Below are positions 47,759-58,165 of a stretch of DNA of 64,000 nucleotides, piece by piece; position 1 is the stretch's first letter, and every line of letters begins with the position of its first letter. The notes below the pieces were generated by a model. The model saw only the letters and a list, made by a program, of their open reading frames with translations. It ran no database searches and was not told the DNA's origin. A program made the position numbers and the translations under genes. This DNA comes from Hyperoplus lanceolatus (Eukaryota; Chordata; Actinopteri; Uranoscopiformes; Ammodytidae), in contig CM049396.1 in the NCBI GenBank assembly GCA_026929865.2, forward strand, positions 26,656,001 through 26,720,000, in the 5' to 3' direction.

Positions 47759-48293
47759 TCAGTCACTACTATCCATGCTTAAAGGAAGCAGGATTAAAAC
47801 ACTGGATTTAGATGTTAAAATGTATTAAACAATGTGCTTAAAAATGCACAAAAATGTTTATAATGTTTCAAAAATATGTTTAAATTTGTAAAATAATTAA
47901 AAGATCTTTCAAAACACAGGGATTTAGAAAAAAAATTGGGGAGGGGGGCTCCGCTGAAATTTGTTCTCTGAGGGGGGGCTCACTCTCTCACACTTTGAAA
48001 ACCCCTGACCTACATGATCTGGACAGTTACATAAAAGGCTTTGCTTCTGTTTGAATTATGTACACGTATTATTTCCATTTCACTGGCTATGAATAAACTG
48101 CTTTATTATTAAGGATGGTGTTGGTCTTTTTAAAATGTAATAATACTGTCTTATCAGAGAAATCTACAGAGAAATAAAGGGTTGAAATGAAAAACGTATA
48201 ATTCTATGCATGAAGATCGGTCAGAAATCTAGTCCAACATCCTGACTATGAAAATGTGAGTTTCAAGTAATCCTTTACTACAGGTAGCAAACA

Positions 48294-48910
48294 GTTAGCC
48301 TGGTCCAACCAGACCATCGTACTTCATTTAATTTGTACAGAAGGTCTGGAACTGCTGTAATTGGCAAACGTTCACTCACTTGGAGGCGGGTGTCTGTTGA
48401 AGTTTTAAACTATTGGATCTGCCCAGTGCCAATCTGGATTAGCCAACCAATCGCATAACATTTGGTCGTCACACGTGTCATGAGCCGGCTTCTGGCGGTG
48501 CGTTCAAGTTGGACAGGGAACTCGGAAATTTCTGACTTCACTACATATTGTGGTCTATGGATCTACCGGTACCTGGCAACGGTAACTTGCTAGAGCCTAA
48601 CGTTTAGTTATTTGGACGAGAAAGGTTGTCGGTGCCCATACTTTCGCGAGCAGATGCACTGGAACACAGACAGGTCGGAACTCGGAACTACCAAGTCGGA
48701 AATCTCCTTCCGAGTATAAAGGAATGCAGCATTCAACTGAAACTGGAGCGCGACTTCAACGTCATCGTTCTCAGCCACTCGCTCTGTTCGCTGATTGGAC
48801 GGCCGGAAATTTTCCTCAGCTAGATTCCACTAATACCACCCAGCCCCAGACTGACTACTGAAGGGAAAATTAAATTTGGCCGGAAGTAGGTAGGCGGGCG
48901 AAGCCAGGCT
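48294..48910 (-). mobile_element. Second copy of the hAT-type MITE
   Basis: GTTAGCCTGGTCC at the left, AAGCCAGGCT at the right, flanked by exact AGCAAACA (48286-48293 and 48911-48918). The sequence matches 42276-42875 in reverse, including the CGAGCAGATGCACTGGAACA region. The 8-bp duplication supports hAT. Confidence 0.85.
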
Positions 48911-48918
48911 AGCAAACA

Positions 48919-49156
48919 ATGACAGTAAGCAACACAATCGAATCCATTTGTTTAACAGTAAAACTTTATTATGAATGAGATAACAAGACAAATGATACAT
49001 TATCTACTAGATATTGAAATGGTGTCAGATCATTTGCAGCTCTGACAAGCCTTCTAAAGCATTATTTCAAAAATACATTTTACAAAAGTAAATGCCTTTC
49101 CAGCGAATCTTGACATGATTCATGATATATTCTTTTCCAGCCTCATTCAATTTCAA
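48919..49156. other. Short intergenic stretch
   Basis: Nothing recognised before the LINE tail. Confidence 0.4.
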
Positions 49157-51490
49157 TTTTCAATTTCAATTTATTTATTTCAGACATATCAACATACAAA
49201 ACAAATGAAAAGCATGGAAATACAATAAACAAAAATTATGTTTTCACAAAAAAAAAAAAAATAGAAGAAAAAAAATCATCTGCATTGCTGAGATATGCCT
49301 GAAAAGGAGCAGGAAGAAGCATACACTTATTCAATCCTACCCCTTTTCCATAGCAAAAAAAACAACAAAAAAATATTTATTAAATAAAAAAAAAATAAAA
49401 AAATTTAAATTATATTCGCCACTCCTAATCCATACATTCTCCGTACAATTGGCGATACTATACTTGCCATTCACGACCATTCATACATACAACTTAATAT
49501 ACGAAAATAATAATAATAATAATAATTATAATTATATTTTATATATTTATACAATGCATATATCCATATCTATATCCATAAACAACCAATATTTACAAAC
49601 AATCAATATCTCCATATCTACTTACATATCCATACAATCAGCACATATATCCATATAACTTCAACTTCCCACCTACTTCACACCCTCATCCCTGTACCTT
49701 TTGAAAATCATTGTTTTGAACCTTTTTTTAAACTGGATCATGTTTGGACATTGCTTTAGCTCCATGCTCATCCCATTCCACAGTTTCACACCACCAATTG
49801 AGATGCAATGACATTTTAAAGTCATGCGTACCGCCAGTGTCTTAAAGTTTAACTGTTGCCTCAAATTGTAACCCCCCTCTCGGTCAAAAAAAAGTTTTTG
49901 AATGTTAGCTGGTAGGAGATTATTTCTAGCTTTGAACATGATTTGTGCAACTTGATATTCAACCAGGTCATTGAACTTTATGATACGGGAATGTAAAAAG
50001 AGGAGGTTGGTGTGATCATAATATCCAGCTTTATTGATTATTCTTATGGCTCGTTTTTGTATTGTGACTAATGGTAGCAGTGAGCTTTTGTAAGTGGTCC
50101 CCCAGACCTCCACACAGCAATTTAAATAAGGTAAGATCATTGTGCAATAAAGAATATGCAATGATTTTTGATCCAATAAATGCTTTGCTTTACACAGGAC
50201 TAATAAGCTTCGTGACAGTTTAGATTTAAAATGTTTTATGTGAGGTTTCCAGCTGAGCTTATGGTCTATTGTCACACCAAGGAATTTATTTACATACACT
50301 CTTTCAATATTAACACCGTCAATCTTAACATTGACGTCATTATTTAAATTACAGTTTCCAAACAACATGATTTTTGTTTTACTTAGATTCAATGACAATT
50401 TATTATTGTCAAACCACTTTTTTAATTTGCTCATTTCAGTTGTAATTAACTGCAGAAGCTGCTGCAAGTCCTCTCCCGTACAAAAAATATTAGTGTCGTC
50501 TGCAAATAATACGAATTGTAAAATCTTTGATGTTTTGCATATATCGTTAATGTAGAGAATAAAAAGAATTGGCCCCAATACTGACCCCTGGGGGACCCCA
50601 CAAGCAATGTCCAAACAAGATGACATATGTTCACCCATCTTCACAAACTGTTGCCTGTTCTGTAGATAGCTCCTCAGCCAGTTTAATACAACCCCCCTGA
50701 TACCATACCTTTCTAATTTGTTGATTAATCTGTCATGATTTATGGTATCAAATAATTTTTTGAGATCAATAAAAACACCGGCTGCATAATTCTTTTGGTC
50801 CAGGGAATTTGATATCTTTTCAATTAGCTCAATGACTGCTAATGAAGTGGATCGGTTGGTTCTGAAGCCGTATTGGCTGTCAGTTAGTAAATAATGTTTA
50901 TTGATGAAATTGTTAAATCTGGCAGCAAAGAGTTTTTCTAAAAATTTTGAAAATTGAGGAAGCAGTGAAACAGGCCTGTAGTTTGTGAAGTGGTGTTTGT
51001 CTCCAGTTTTGTACAGCGGTAAAACTTTTGCAATCATTTTTTGGGGGAATTTACCAGTTTGAAATGATAAGTTACAGATGTGCGTAAGTGGTTTTGCAAT
51101 TCCTTCAATGACATGTTTAACTATTCTCATGTCAATGTCATTATAGTCAGTAGAAGTCTTGTTTTTACAATTATGAACAATCTCTATAATTTCACTCTCT
51201 TCCACTGCTTTTAGAAACATTGATTTTGGATTAATGTCTATTAAATCATAATTATTGTCTTCAGATCTCACAGATCCTGGGTCATTAATTTTTTCTGCCA
51301 AATTTGGTCCCACGTTAACGAAGAATTTGTTAAAACCATCAACCACATCATCCATATTATCTATTGTATTTTCTTTCTCCATAAAATAGTAACCTGTATA
51401 ATCATTATGGTTACTGTTAACTATTACATTACGTAACATGCTATGTAAGAGCCAATTAGCACTCTTGTATAAAGTAGGAACCAATCTCTG
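49157..51490 (-). mobile_element. Jockey/CR1/L2-group LINE, 5'-truncated, intact RT
   Basis: The minus-strand element ends in a 3' UTR closing with GAAATAAATAAATTGAAATT repeats at about 49157-49186 and contains an uninterrupted 603-codon ORF. The apurinic endonuclease that normally precedes the RT is missing, so this is a standard 5'-truncated insertion. A 3'-UTR relic of the same family lies at 61840-61960. (AAT)n and TATA-rich simple sequence occupies about 49500-49560. Confidence 0.85.
49673..51484 (-). CDS. Non-LTR retrotransposon reverse transcriptase (603 aa)
   Basis: This is the longest ORF of the window. A family-typical FFVNVGPNLAEKI segment lies near residues 52-64. The RT palm follows: NYRPVSLLPQFSKFLEKLF (about 170), YGFRTNRSTSLA, AAGVFIDLKKLFDTINHD (RT motif with the first Asp), GVPQGSVLGPILFILYIND, and the catalytic FADDTNIF box near 325. 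After the palm come LSLNLSKTKIMLFG and KFLGVTIDHKLSWKPHI (thumb), then the QKRAIRIINKAGYYDH tail and a CVEVWG motif typical of the family. The conventional KKAFD box reads KKLFD here. All catalytic aspartates are present, which suggests a recent insertion. The N-terminal endonuclease is absent, so the copy cannot move by itself. Confidence 0.9.
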   Translation of the reverse strand: MVPTLYKSANWLLHSMLRNVIVNSNHNDYTGYYFMEKENTIDNMDDVVDGFNKFFVNVGPNLAEKINDPGSVRSEDNNYDLIDINPKSMFLKAVEESEIIEIVHNCKNKTSTDYNDIDMRIVKHVIEGIAKPLTHICNLSFQTGKFPQKMIAKVLPLYKTGDKHHFTNYRPVSLLPQFSKFLEKLFAARFNNFINKHYLLTDSQYGFRTNRSTSLAVIELIEKISNSLDQKNYAAGVFIDLKKLFDTINHDRLINKLERYGIRGVVLNWLRSYLQNRQQFVKMGEHMSSCLDIACGVPQGSVLGPILFILYINDICKTSKILQFVLFADDTNIFCTGEDLQQLLQLITTEMSKLKKWFDNNKLSLNLSKTKIMLFGNCNLNNDVNVKIDGVNIERVYVNKFLGVTIDHKLSWKPHIKHFKSKLSRSLLVLCKAKHLLDQKSLHILYCTMILPYLNCCVEVWGTTYKSSLLPLVTIQKRAIRIINKAGYYDHTNLLFLHSRIIKFNDLVEYQVAQIMFKARNNLLPANIQKLFFDREGGYNLRQQLNFKTLAVRMTLKCHCISIGGVKLWNGMSMELKQCPNMIQFKKRFKTMIFKRYRDEGVK

Positions 51491-52306
51491 GTTCCACAGT
51501 TGCTACCCGGACATATAAACAGTTTTTGACCACACACAACCCACGTTACGTCAGGGTCATATTTGTATGTTGGGTTTAGAGTTTGTAACTAAAGAAAGTG
51601 AAAATGAACGAAACAAATGTTTTAAACTGCAAGAAAGACTCAGACTTTCATTCATCAATACCGGACAAAGGTGCGTAAAGAAGTATATCCTCGGCACAGC
51701 ATCTCGGGCCTAAAGCTTGGGCTTGGCCTCTATATGCTACACATGTTTACATGTAACATCAGCATCACTTCACAACCAAAGCTTTTTCACTCCACTGGGC
51801 TGTAGGTCATTCCTCCGTTGAACCTGTAAAGACAAACGTAAAACAGGGTGTATTTTACCAGTTTAGAGAGTTTATGCATAAATACTTTCATATTCTGTTA
51901 TTGACTGACATATTTAAACTGTATTTACCATGAACACGTCCTCCTCTGATGTATGTGCTTCCTGTTTGTTCTTTACTGCTTTTTCTTTTAATTTATATTT
52001 ATTTCAATAGATAGACAGACGGACAGACAGACATTTTTAAGGGTGCATTAAGTGGCATGGCATATCAACTCTTGTAAATGAAAAGGTTGATAAAGACAAT
52101 AGTGGCAAATATACGAGATATACAGATAGTGGCAAATATACGAGTACACTTCCTGACAAAGTGAGTTTTTTCCACAATATGTCACCTTTTAAAATGTGCT
52201 TTTAAGCTTATGGTTAGAATTTGATTAGGGTTATGGTTTGGAGTGGGGTATGAGGTTGGGTAAGGGTCTAGGGATCATTGCATTATATCAATGAAGGTCC
52301 TCACAA
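51491..52306. other. Intergenic, nothing firm
   Basis: No gene. A short tandem CAAATATACGAG repeat occurs at about 52108-52142 and AGACAGACGGACAGACAG at 52012-52030. Confidence 0.4.
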
Positions 52307-52776
52307 TATAGAGACAGTGTGGAACGCGTCATAATCGGAGGCCACGCCCATCGTGGGGGAAAACAATTCACAGCACTCCATTCACTTTGTATTGAATGAC
52401 ACAGTATTCTGCAAACAAACTTAAAGGGTAACTGCACCCCCTGTTTGAGCCTACTGGACGATTTTGAAAAATGCATTCAGACCATGGATTCTGAATTCTG
52501 TTTTAGAACCACTGTTTTTAAACATTCCCACATCAGCCGGCCGACATTCGGGAGGGAGGGAGCGCGTGGTGTCTGTGAAGGAGGGGGCTAGCTGCTAGCT
52601 GTCACTCAGGAAGATCTGAAAGACGTGACTTCCTTGAAAAATCGAGTGACACAAAGTCTAACTGTCGCTACACAGATGGGTCGTCTGAGGTGGAGGACTT
52701 TTCTTATTCTAAATTGTTGGCGGGTGTTTCTATCGTAGTGTTAGGAGACAGAGTAGCGCAAATGAGAGTGAGCGGC

Positions 52777-52807
<31 letters not shown>

Positions 52808-53796
52808 AGAGCGAGTGGTAGCGTGTGTCAATTCAAGTGAAGTAATGAACGTGTGTCTGTGTGTGTGTGTGTGTGTGTGCCGACGTGATGACGTACCGGT
52901 GCACCAAAAGTGCAGCGCTAAGTCATTTTTGCAAACCAGAAGGAAAAAGTTTTTTTCAAATCTTAGTAAAGTTCTAAAATAATTTACAATATAAAACATT
53001 TCTCAAATTCCCGATATTTAACATATTGCAATTTTTTTCAATATTAACACCAGCATAACAACATAGTGATTTAATTCAACTTCTATCTCAAAAAACAAGT
53101 AAAAGGGTTCAGTTACACTTTAATAAAAACGTAATACGACATGCCTTTCACAAATACACGTTACTTTCTTTAAAGCCACGACTCTTGTCTGTCTATACGA
53201 GCTGTTTTTGTGAAAAATTATTAAGTATTTTTCAATATCGAGACAAAACTCTTAACTAATGTATGCTGTATAATAGGCTAATGTTAGCCTTCTGCTGTAG
53301 GCTAACCCTCACGTATACTCCATCCTCGCCAGGTCGGACGGGAAAAAACACCTCAATATTGAAAATTACTCAATAATTGTTCACAAAAACAGCTCGTATG
53401 GACAGACAAGAGTCGTGGCTTTAAAGAAAGTAACATTTTTTTTGTTAAATGGATGTTGGAATAAGTTTTAATTAAGTTTGTTTGCAGAAGACGGGTCTCC
53501 TTCAATACAAAGTGAATGGAACACTGTTCAGCGGTTTCCCCAACGATGGGTCCGACCGGACAAAAACACCTCAATATTGAAAATTACTCAATTATTTTTC
53601 ACAAAAACAGCTCGTGTAGACAGACAAGAGTCGTGGCTTTCAAGAAAGTTACCTTGTTTTGTTAAATGGATGTTTGATTAAGTTTTAATTAAGTTTGTTT
53701 GCAGAAGACAGGTCTCCTTCAATACAAAGTCAATGGAACGCTGTTCAATGTTTTCCCCCACGATGGGCGTGGCCTATATCATGCACCGTCTCTATA
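52307..53796. mobile_element. DNA element with nested palindromes
   Basis: The outer arms (52307 to about 52422 and about 53690-53796) are inverted repeats of about 110 bp beginning TATAGAGACAGTG/TATAGAGACGGTG and containing CCACGCCCATCGTGGGGG. Inside, a block with ACAGACAAGAGTCGTGGCTT occurs twice directly (about 53350-53433 and 53565-53652) and once inverted (about 53161-53241). Two short GT tracts are at 52775-52801 and 52857-52880. No transposase; superfamily unresolved (TA flanks possible). Confidence 0.7.
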
Positions 53797-53988
53797 GATA
53801 GCCATGTATTTTTTTTTCCCCCTGATGTGTGTATTCTAGAACACTCACTTACGCACATCATGCGCATAAATTAGAATACTACTGTTCTAAAATGACATCA
53901 TGCGCATAAATTAGAACACTGACGGTCTAATAGAACTGTGTGATTTCATAATTTTGAGGGAACAAAGAAGGAAAAAGATTAAAGGTGC
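53797..53988. other. Short spacer with a tandem repeat
   Basis: CATCATGCGCATAAATTAGA occurs twice (about 53857 and 53897). Confidence 0.5.
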
Positions 53989-55029
53989 AGTGTGTAATAT
54001 GACATTATCAAGAAAGTTCTACAAAGTTCTAGAATGCAACGCTCCCTGGGTAACCCCACCGTCCGTCCCCGCCGGCCCGCCTGGGGGGGCCCGAGTCCCG
54101 CGTCGCGCCATAGTGTTGTGTTCACGCTCCTTTCCGAAAAGAAACAGCCGTTCTGTGCGTCGGGGGCCGCCGACCCCAGACGGGGGATCTTCCGGGGACT
54201 TTTTAAGAATGTTTTCTTGCCCCCGGGAGACGAATGGTGGTCGTGTTAATCTTTCTAATATTCAAACATTATTTCCCCTGTAACTAAGTTTGGTACCTTT
54301 TTCCAAAATTGAGGGGAGTTTAAATTATGTGTGGCCTACGGGGGTGTTTTTCTTCTGACAGACAACGTTGACGTTGGGGGGTTTTAAATTTTCTTTTGTC
54401 AGTCTCTGTTTAGGCAAATAAACTGAACAAGGGAGAAAAGAAACGAAGTTGGAGAAAAAAATTCAATATTGTTCAAATATTATTGTCTCAAGATTGTCCC
54501 TACCCTAACACAAACCAACTTTTAAAATGTTCAGAAATGGGAGTGGAGCTAAATAATAGTTGGAAAATCCTCGAAACTATTTTTGAAGGTTTACAGAATT
54601 ATTGCTTACCTTAGTGGTTTAAATGAAATTGGTTTGGAAATCCCTAAATGGTACTTCTTTTGTCTCTTTTCTTTTCCTCAAGGTTTCCCAAAGTGGACCA
54701 AGAAGAAGACCTCTAAAAGAGGGGGTTGAGGTTGTGAAACATTTCAGGTCAAGGTCCCCAAGGAGGATACTATTTAGGGTTCTTGTATGGAGGAAATTAT
54801 TGATTTATTATGTTATTTCTAATATAAATATAAAGCAACAGAGGGTAGGTGGTTGGGGGCATTTACATTTATTGAATGAGTGGGATCAGACAGATGAGTA
54901 ATACTTTGTTTCTAACAACAACTTAATCTTTTTGTTGTTCAATGACATTAATTGTTCATACAATAATCAATACTTGATAAAGTTCTACAAAAATAAATCT
55001 GTTCAAATGAAGGTTTTTAATGGTATTAT

Positions 55030-55542
55030 TTGCTTTGTGTCTGCCATGACAAGATTGTTAAAATTTCGGTTAAAATTTCCCAGTTGAATTCACTCCCAAA
55101 GTGTTATTTTAACATGTGTTGGGGTTATTTCCAGATTAATAATAAATACTTTCACATACAATGGGGAGTTGTCGGCCAACAGAAATACCTTGAGTTAGAT
55201 ATGACAGGAGTTGTGTTTTCCTCCCTTCTACTAGGACATACAACAGACACTTTAACATTTTCTAATTCTCTTTTGAAGGTGGTGAGAGTGCGGAGAGGGC
55301 AATACAACACTCTGCAGGGAAAGCCCCTGATGAGGTTGTTGAGCCACTTTGTCAGAGAGGAAATCGGACAGAGGACATCTTTGCACTGGGGAGCCATGTC
55401 CAAGAAAGCCAGTTTGGCACGACAATCACCTGTCCCTCCTCCTGTCGCTGGTTGTGTCTGTCTTATGCGAATACGCTCATCATGTCGCAAATTAACCTCC
55501 CTACCTGGCAGAGAGGAAATTCCCAAACAACTTGGAAAAACC

Positions 55543-55554
<12 letters not shown>
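55030..55554 (+). CDS. Unrecognised 174-codon ORF, doubtful
   Basis: Begins MLCVCHDKIVK and includes basic, Arg-rich segments (VVRVRRGQYNTLQGK). It ends in codons derived from a TAGA microsatellite. No domain is recognised; an opposing 152-codon ORF covers the same DNA. It lies within a TTAA-flanked segment, so any coding origin may be transposon-related. Confidence 0.12.

Positions 55555-55584
<30 letters not shown>
55543..55584. repeat. (TAGA)n microsatellite
   Basis: About ten TAGA units. Confidence 0.95.
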
Positions 55585-56976
55585 TGTATTAAATGTATAA
55601 TTGTAAACATACATTAAAACATAATAAATTGTAATAGATATATAAAAAGATAAGGAACAAGAAGTTAATTTATTAAATATTTTTTATTGTGCTTTTCATT
55701 TTGTTTTGTATTTTCATATGTTTAATTTGTATTTGATATGACTGAAATAAATTCAATCAATAGTTCTAGTTGTATTTCAGTCTGGAGGGTTGCTGGTTCA
55801 TGTCCAGTGTGGTGCAGTGTTAGAGTGGTTTGAGAGTTATTAGCCAAAAAGTAAATGGATAAGAAGATATATAATTTTTGAGAAATAAACTGTTTATCTG
55901 AGACCAGCAGAAACATTGTCCTTCTAATTTTTCTTGGGCTTCCATTACAAATAATCAGGTTATTTCTAAGGGTGTGATTAATGTAAAAGTTGTACTTATT
56001 GTTTATTTTCTTCTGCTTTTCAACATGTCAGCATTCATCTCTTTATCTAAACAAGTTCTGAAATGTTTTGGTAAACATTATTTTTCTTGAATACATAGTT
56101 CAAATTTTAAGTTCAACAAAGTCCATGATTTTCAATAAGACAGGACAAAAAATGTCTAATTTTCTTTAAATTTGGCTTTTAAATTTTATCCTTAGTTATT
56201 TTCTGCAACAACAACAAAACTGAATTAAGAGCATACCTTAATGTGCTGCATATCAAATCAGAAATACAGTTCATAACGAAATATGGCATGGCAAACCATT
56301 TCTAATAGTAGATACAATCAGTGGCAAGTTAAAATGCATGTGTTTAAAAGTGTGTTTTTTTGTGTAACAGAAGGAAAAAAATCTTCCTACCACCCAGAAT
56401 CAAATATGGATCATCAACTATGATGTTTTTAGTGTCATCCACCGAGCCATCACGGCTCAAATTTGCTACATGTATGAATTTGTATGAATTTTCCATATGG
56501 TGTAATGACTAGGCAGCAGGTTGATCTCCAAGATGGCCGCGGGTGCGTCAGCGATGGAGCTCAACATTGAGTGAGTCAGTGTTCTATATATCTATGACCC
56601 CAACCCTTTAGAATAATAACAGAAGCTACAGTGGCCTTCAAGGACAAGAACAATTCTACACATTCCAACTATGACACTTTCAAGATGGCGGCACTAGGCC
56701 TTGGTCCAAGATATGCAGAAATATGGACATATATAAGACCCTTTCTAAGGGAAAAAATAATAATTCAAAACATTTTTTTCAGCTATTATGCACTAAATTA
56801 AATGTACTGATGGATATTATAATTACTTTCTACAAAATCTGCTAGGAAATAAAACCCAAAATTCTACACACTGCAGGTTTAATTTCAGTCCTGGACCTTC
56901 AACTGGTAAGAAGCAAGACAAACACAAGCTCCTCAAACTCATCCAGAAATCATCAGAAAACTGAAGAGGAACAAAC

Positions 56977-57045
56977 ATGTCTCTACTACCAAGACGGACC
57001 AGAATGAACCCTAACATGATTAGGAGAACTACACTCACTACAGAG
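56977..57045 (+). CDS. Gene exon 1 (start)
   Basis: ATG at 56977 in the context ACAAACATGT (A at -3) opens 23 codons beginning MSLLPRRTRMNPNMIRR. The exon ends GAG at the donor GTAATG. The 5' part, from about 56889 after TTTAATTTCAG, would be untranslated. The start was chosen as the first ATG giving phase 0 into exon 2. Confidence 0.5.
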
Positions 57046-57115
57046 GTAATGTATTAACCAACCAACTTAACACATTTTAAGCGCTTTGAGTGCAAGAAAA
57101 GTGCTATATAAATTA

Positions 57116-57117
57116 AA

Positions 57118-57191
<74 letters not shown>
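57116..57191. repeat. LINE-type tail and (ATT)n in intron 1
   Basis: AAGTGCTATATAAATTAAAT runs into about 70 bp of ATT, like the L2-family 3' ends at 12829 and 39556. Confidence 0.75.
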
Positions 57192-57192
<1 letters not shown>

Positions 57193-57243
57193 ACATTTAG
57201 TTTTGCATATAAAAAAGGGCTGAATTTGGGTAAAATTTGACTT

Positions 57244-57703
57244 TTTTAGGGTTTTTCAAGTGTTGTTTCCATTTTAAAACTACTTTAAACTCCTACTAGA
57301 CTAAATATAAAAGGGGAATATAGTAGTTTGTATGACATTACATTGATTTTAGATAAGTTATTGCCCAGACAATGAGTTTACATAGCCTAAAATATAGATG
57401 TTTTATGTTTTTCAAGTATTTTTCCCATTTTAGACTACTTTAATACGCCTATTACACTAAATATAAAAGGGGAATACAGTAGTTTGTATTGCATTACATT
57501 GATTTTACAGCTTTAATTATAGTTATTGCTCATAAATTTGAGTTTACATAGCTGAAAATTTAGATTTCATTGTATTTTTTAAGTATTTTTTTTACTATTT
57601 GCTTTTTTTTTAGACTACTTCATACTTTTTTTATTGCGTTACATTGATTTTACATCTACAATTATTAGTTATTGCTCAGAAATTGAGGTTACATACATAA
57701 AAC
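57244..57703 (+). repeat. About 145-bp tandem repeat, nearly three copies
   Basis: Units start at about 57275, 57420 and 57590, each with a TAGACTACTT-type word, TTACATTGATTTTA, a TTATTGC block and GAGTTTACATAG. The first two also share AATATAAAAGGGGAATA. The third is shortened. Confidence 0.8.
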
Positions 57704-57790
57704 AAATGACCAGTATAGTCAAAATGAATGTTTGTTCGATCATATCAAGTTGTATAAAGTACATCTTGTGGTTTTCAATTGTTCTTCCAG

Positions 57791-57922
57791 CAGCCTCCCA
57801 GTCTCACTTTGCCTCAAATAAATCCATCAAAACTGGAAAATGACAAAGAAAAGATTAGAAGAACATCTAGTCAGGTCAAGACACCCAAGAAGACAGAACT
57901 GAAGATGTCTGAACTGATAGAG
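57791..57922 (+). CDS. Gene exon 2
   Basis: Acceptor TTGTTCTTCCAG, 44 codons (QPPSLTLPQINPSKLEND through KTPKKTELKMSELIE), donor GTACAG. Phase 0 at both ends. Lysine-rich and hydrophilic. Confidence 0.5.
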
Positions 57923-57943
57923 GTACAGTATCAATCTACTAAC

Positions 57944-57976
<33 letters not shown>
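57944..57976. repeat. (TAGA)n microsatellite
   Basis: About eight units in intron 2. Confidence 0.95.
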
Positions 57977-58028
57977 CATATCAAGTGTGTCAACTACATC
58001 TTACATCGTTCAATTTCTTTCCATACAG

Positions 58029-58139
58029 AATCAAAGGCGCCCTCTTCTTCATCTGTATCCAGAATTGGACATTGAGGCAAAATTAACAATAAGGACTTCA
58101 ATAAACAAGACATCAAGGAAGATGTCCGAACTGACAGAG
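58029..58139 (+). CDS. Gene exon 3
   Basis: Acceptor CTTTCCATACAG, 37 codons beginning NQRRPLLHLYPELDIEAK and ending SRKMSELTE, donor GTAAAG. Phase 0. It has the same layout as exon 2: a Pro/Leu-rich start, a basic middle and a KMSEL end. Confidence 0.52.
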
Positions 58140-58165
58140 GTAAAGTAATAATCAACAAACTAACT

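Larger units (their letters stand above)
45495..48007. mobile_element. hAT element in copy B, with nested insertions
   Basis: The ends CAGTGGTTTTTCAAACTGTG and (reverse complement) CAGGGGTTTTCAAAGTGTG are flanked by the exact 8-bp duplication ACCTACAT at 45487-45494 and 48008-48015, at the same site as the unrelated hAT in copy A. Nested inside are a TTAA-flanked MITE (45617-46230), a dispersed repeat (46320-46660) and a GGGTGTATTC-ended element (46725-47758). Confidence 0.82.
45024..48283 (+). repeat. Duplicated block, copy B
   Basis: 45024-45494 and 48016-48280 correspond to 35898-36360 and 37508-37780. The intervening 2.5 kb is a hAT element unlike the one in copy A. Homology to copy A ends at about 48280, where a small hAT-type element (48294-48910) begins. 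Confidence 0.85.
53993..56878. mobile_element. Possible 2.9-kb TTAA-flanked element
   Basis: AGGTGCAGTGTGTA (left) and (reverse complement of the right end) ACCTGCAGTGTGTA are flanked by TTAA at 53989-53992 and 56879-56882. The GC-rich first 280 bp and the ORF at 55030-55554 (174 codons, unrecognised) lie inside. The pairing over 2.9 kb could instead join ends of two smaller related elements. Confidence 0.45.

Noticed and set aside
53979-54280. GC-rich block as a CpG-island promoter or rRNA fragment
   Set aside because: It lies just inside a TTAA-flanked terminus, and I could not match it to conserved rRNA motifs.
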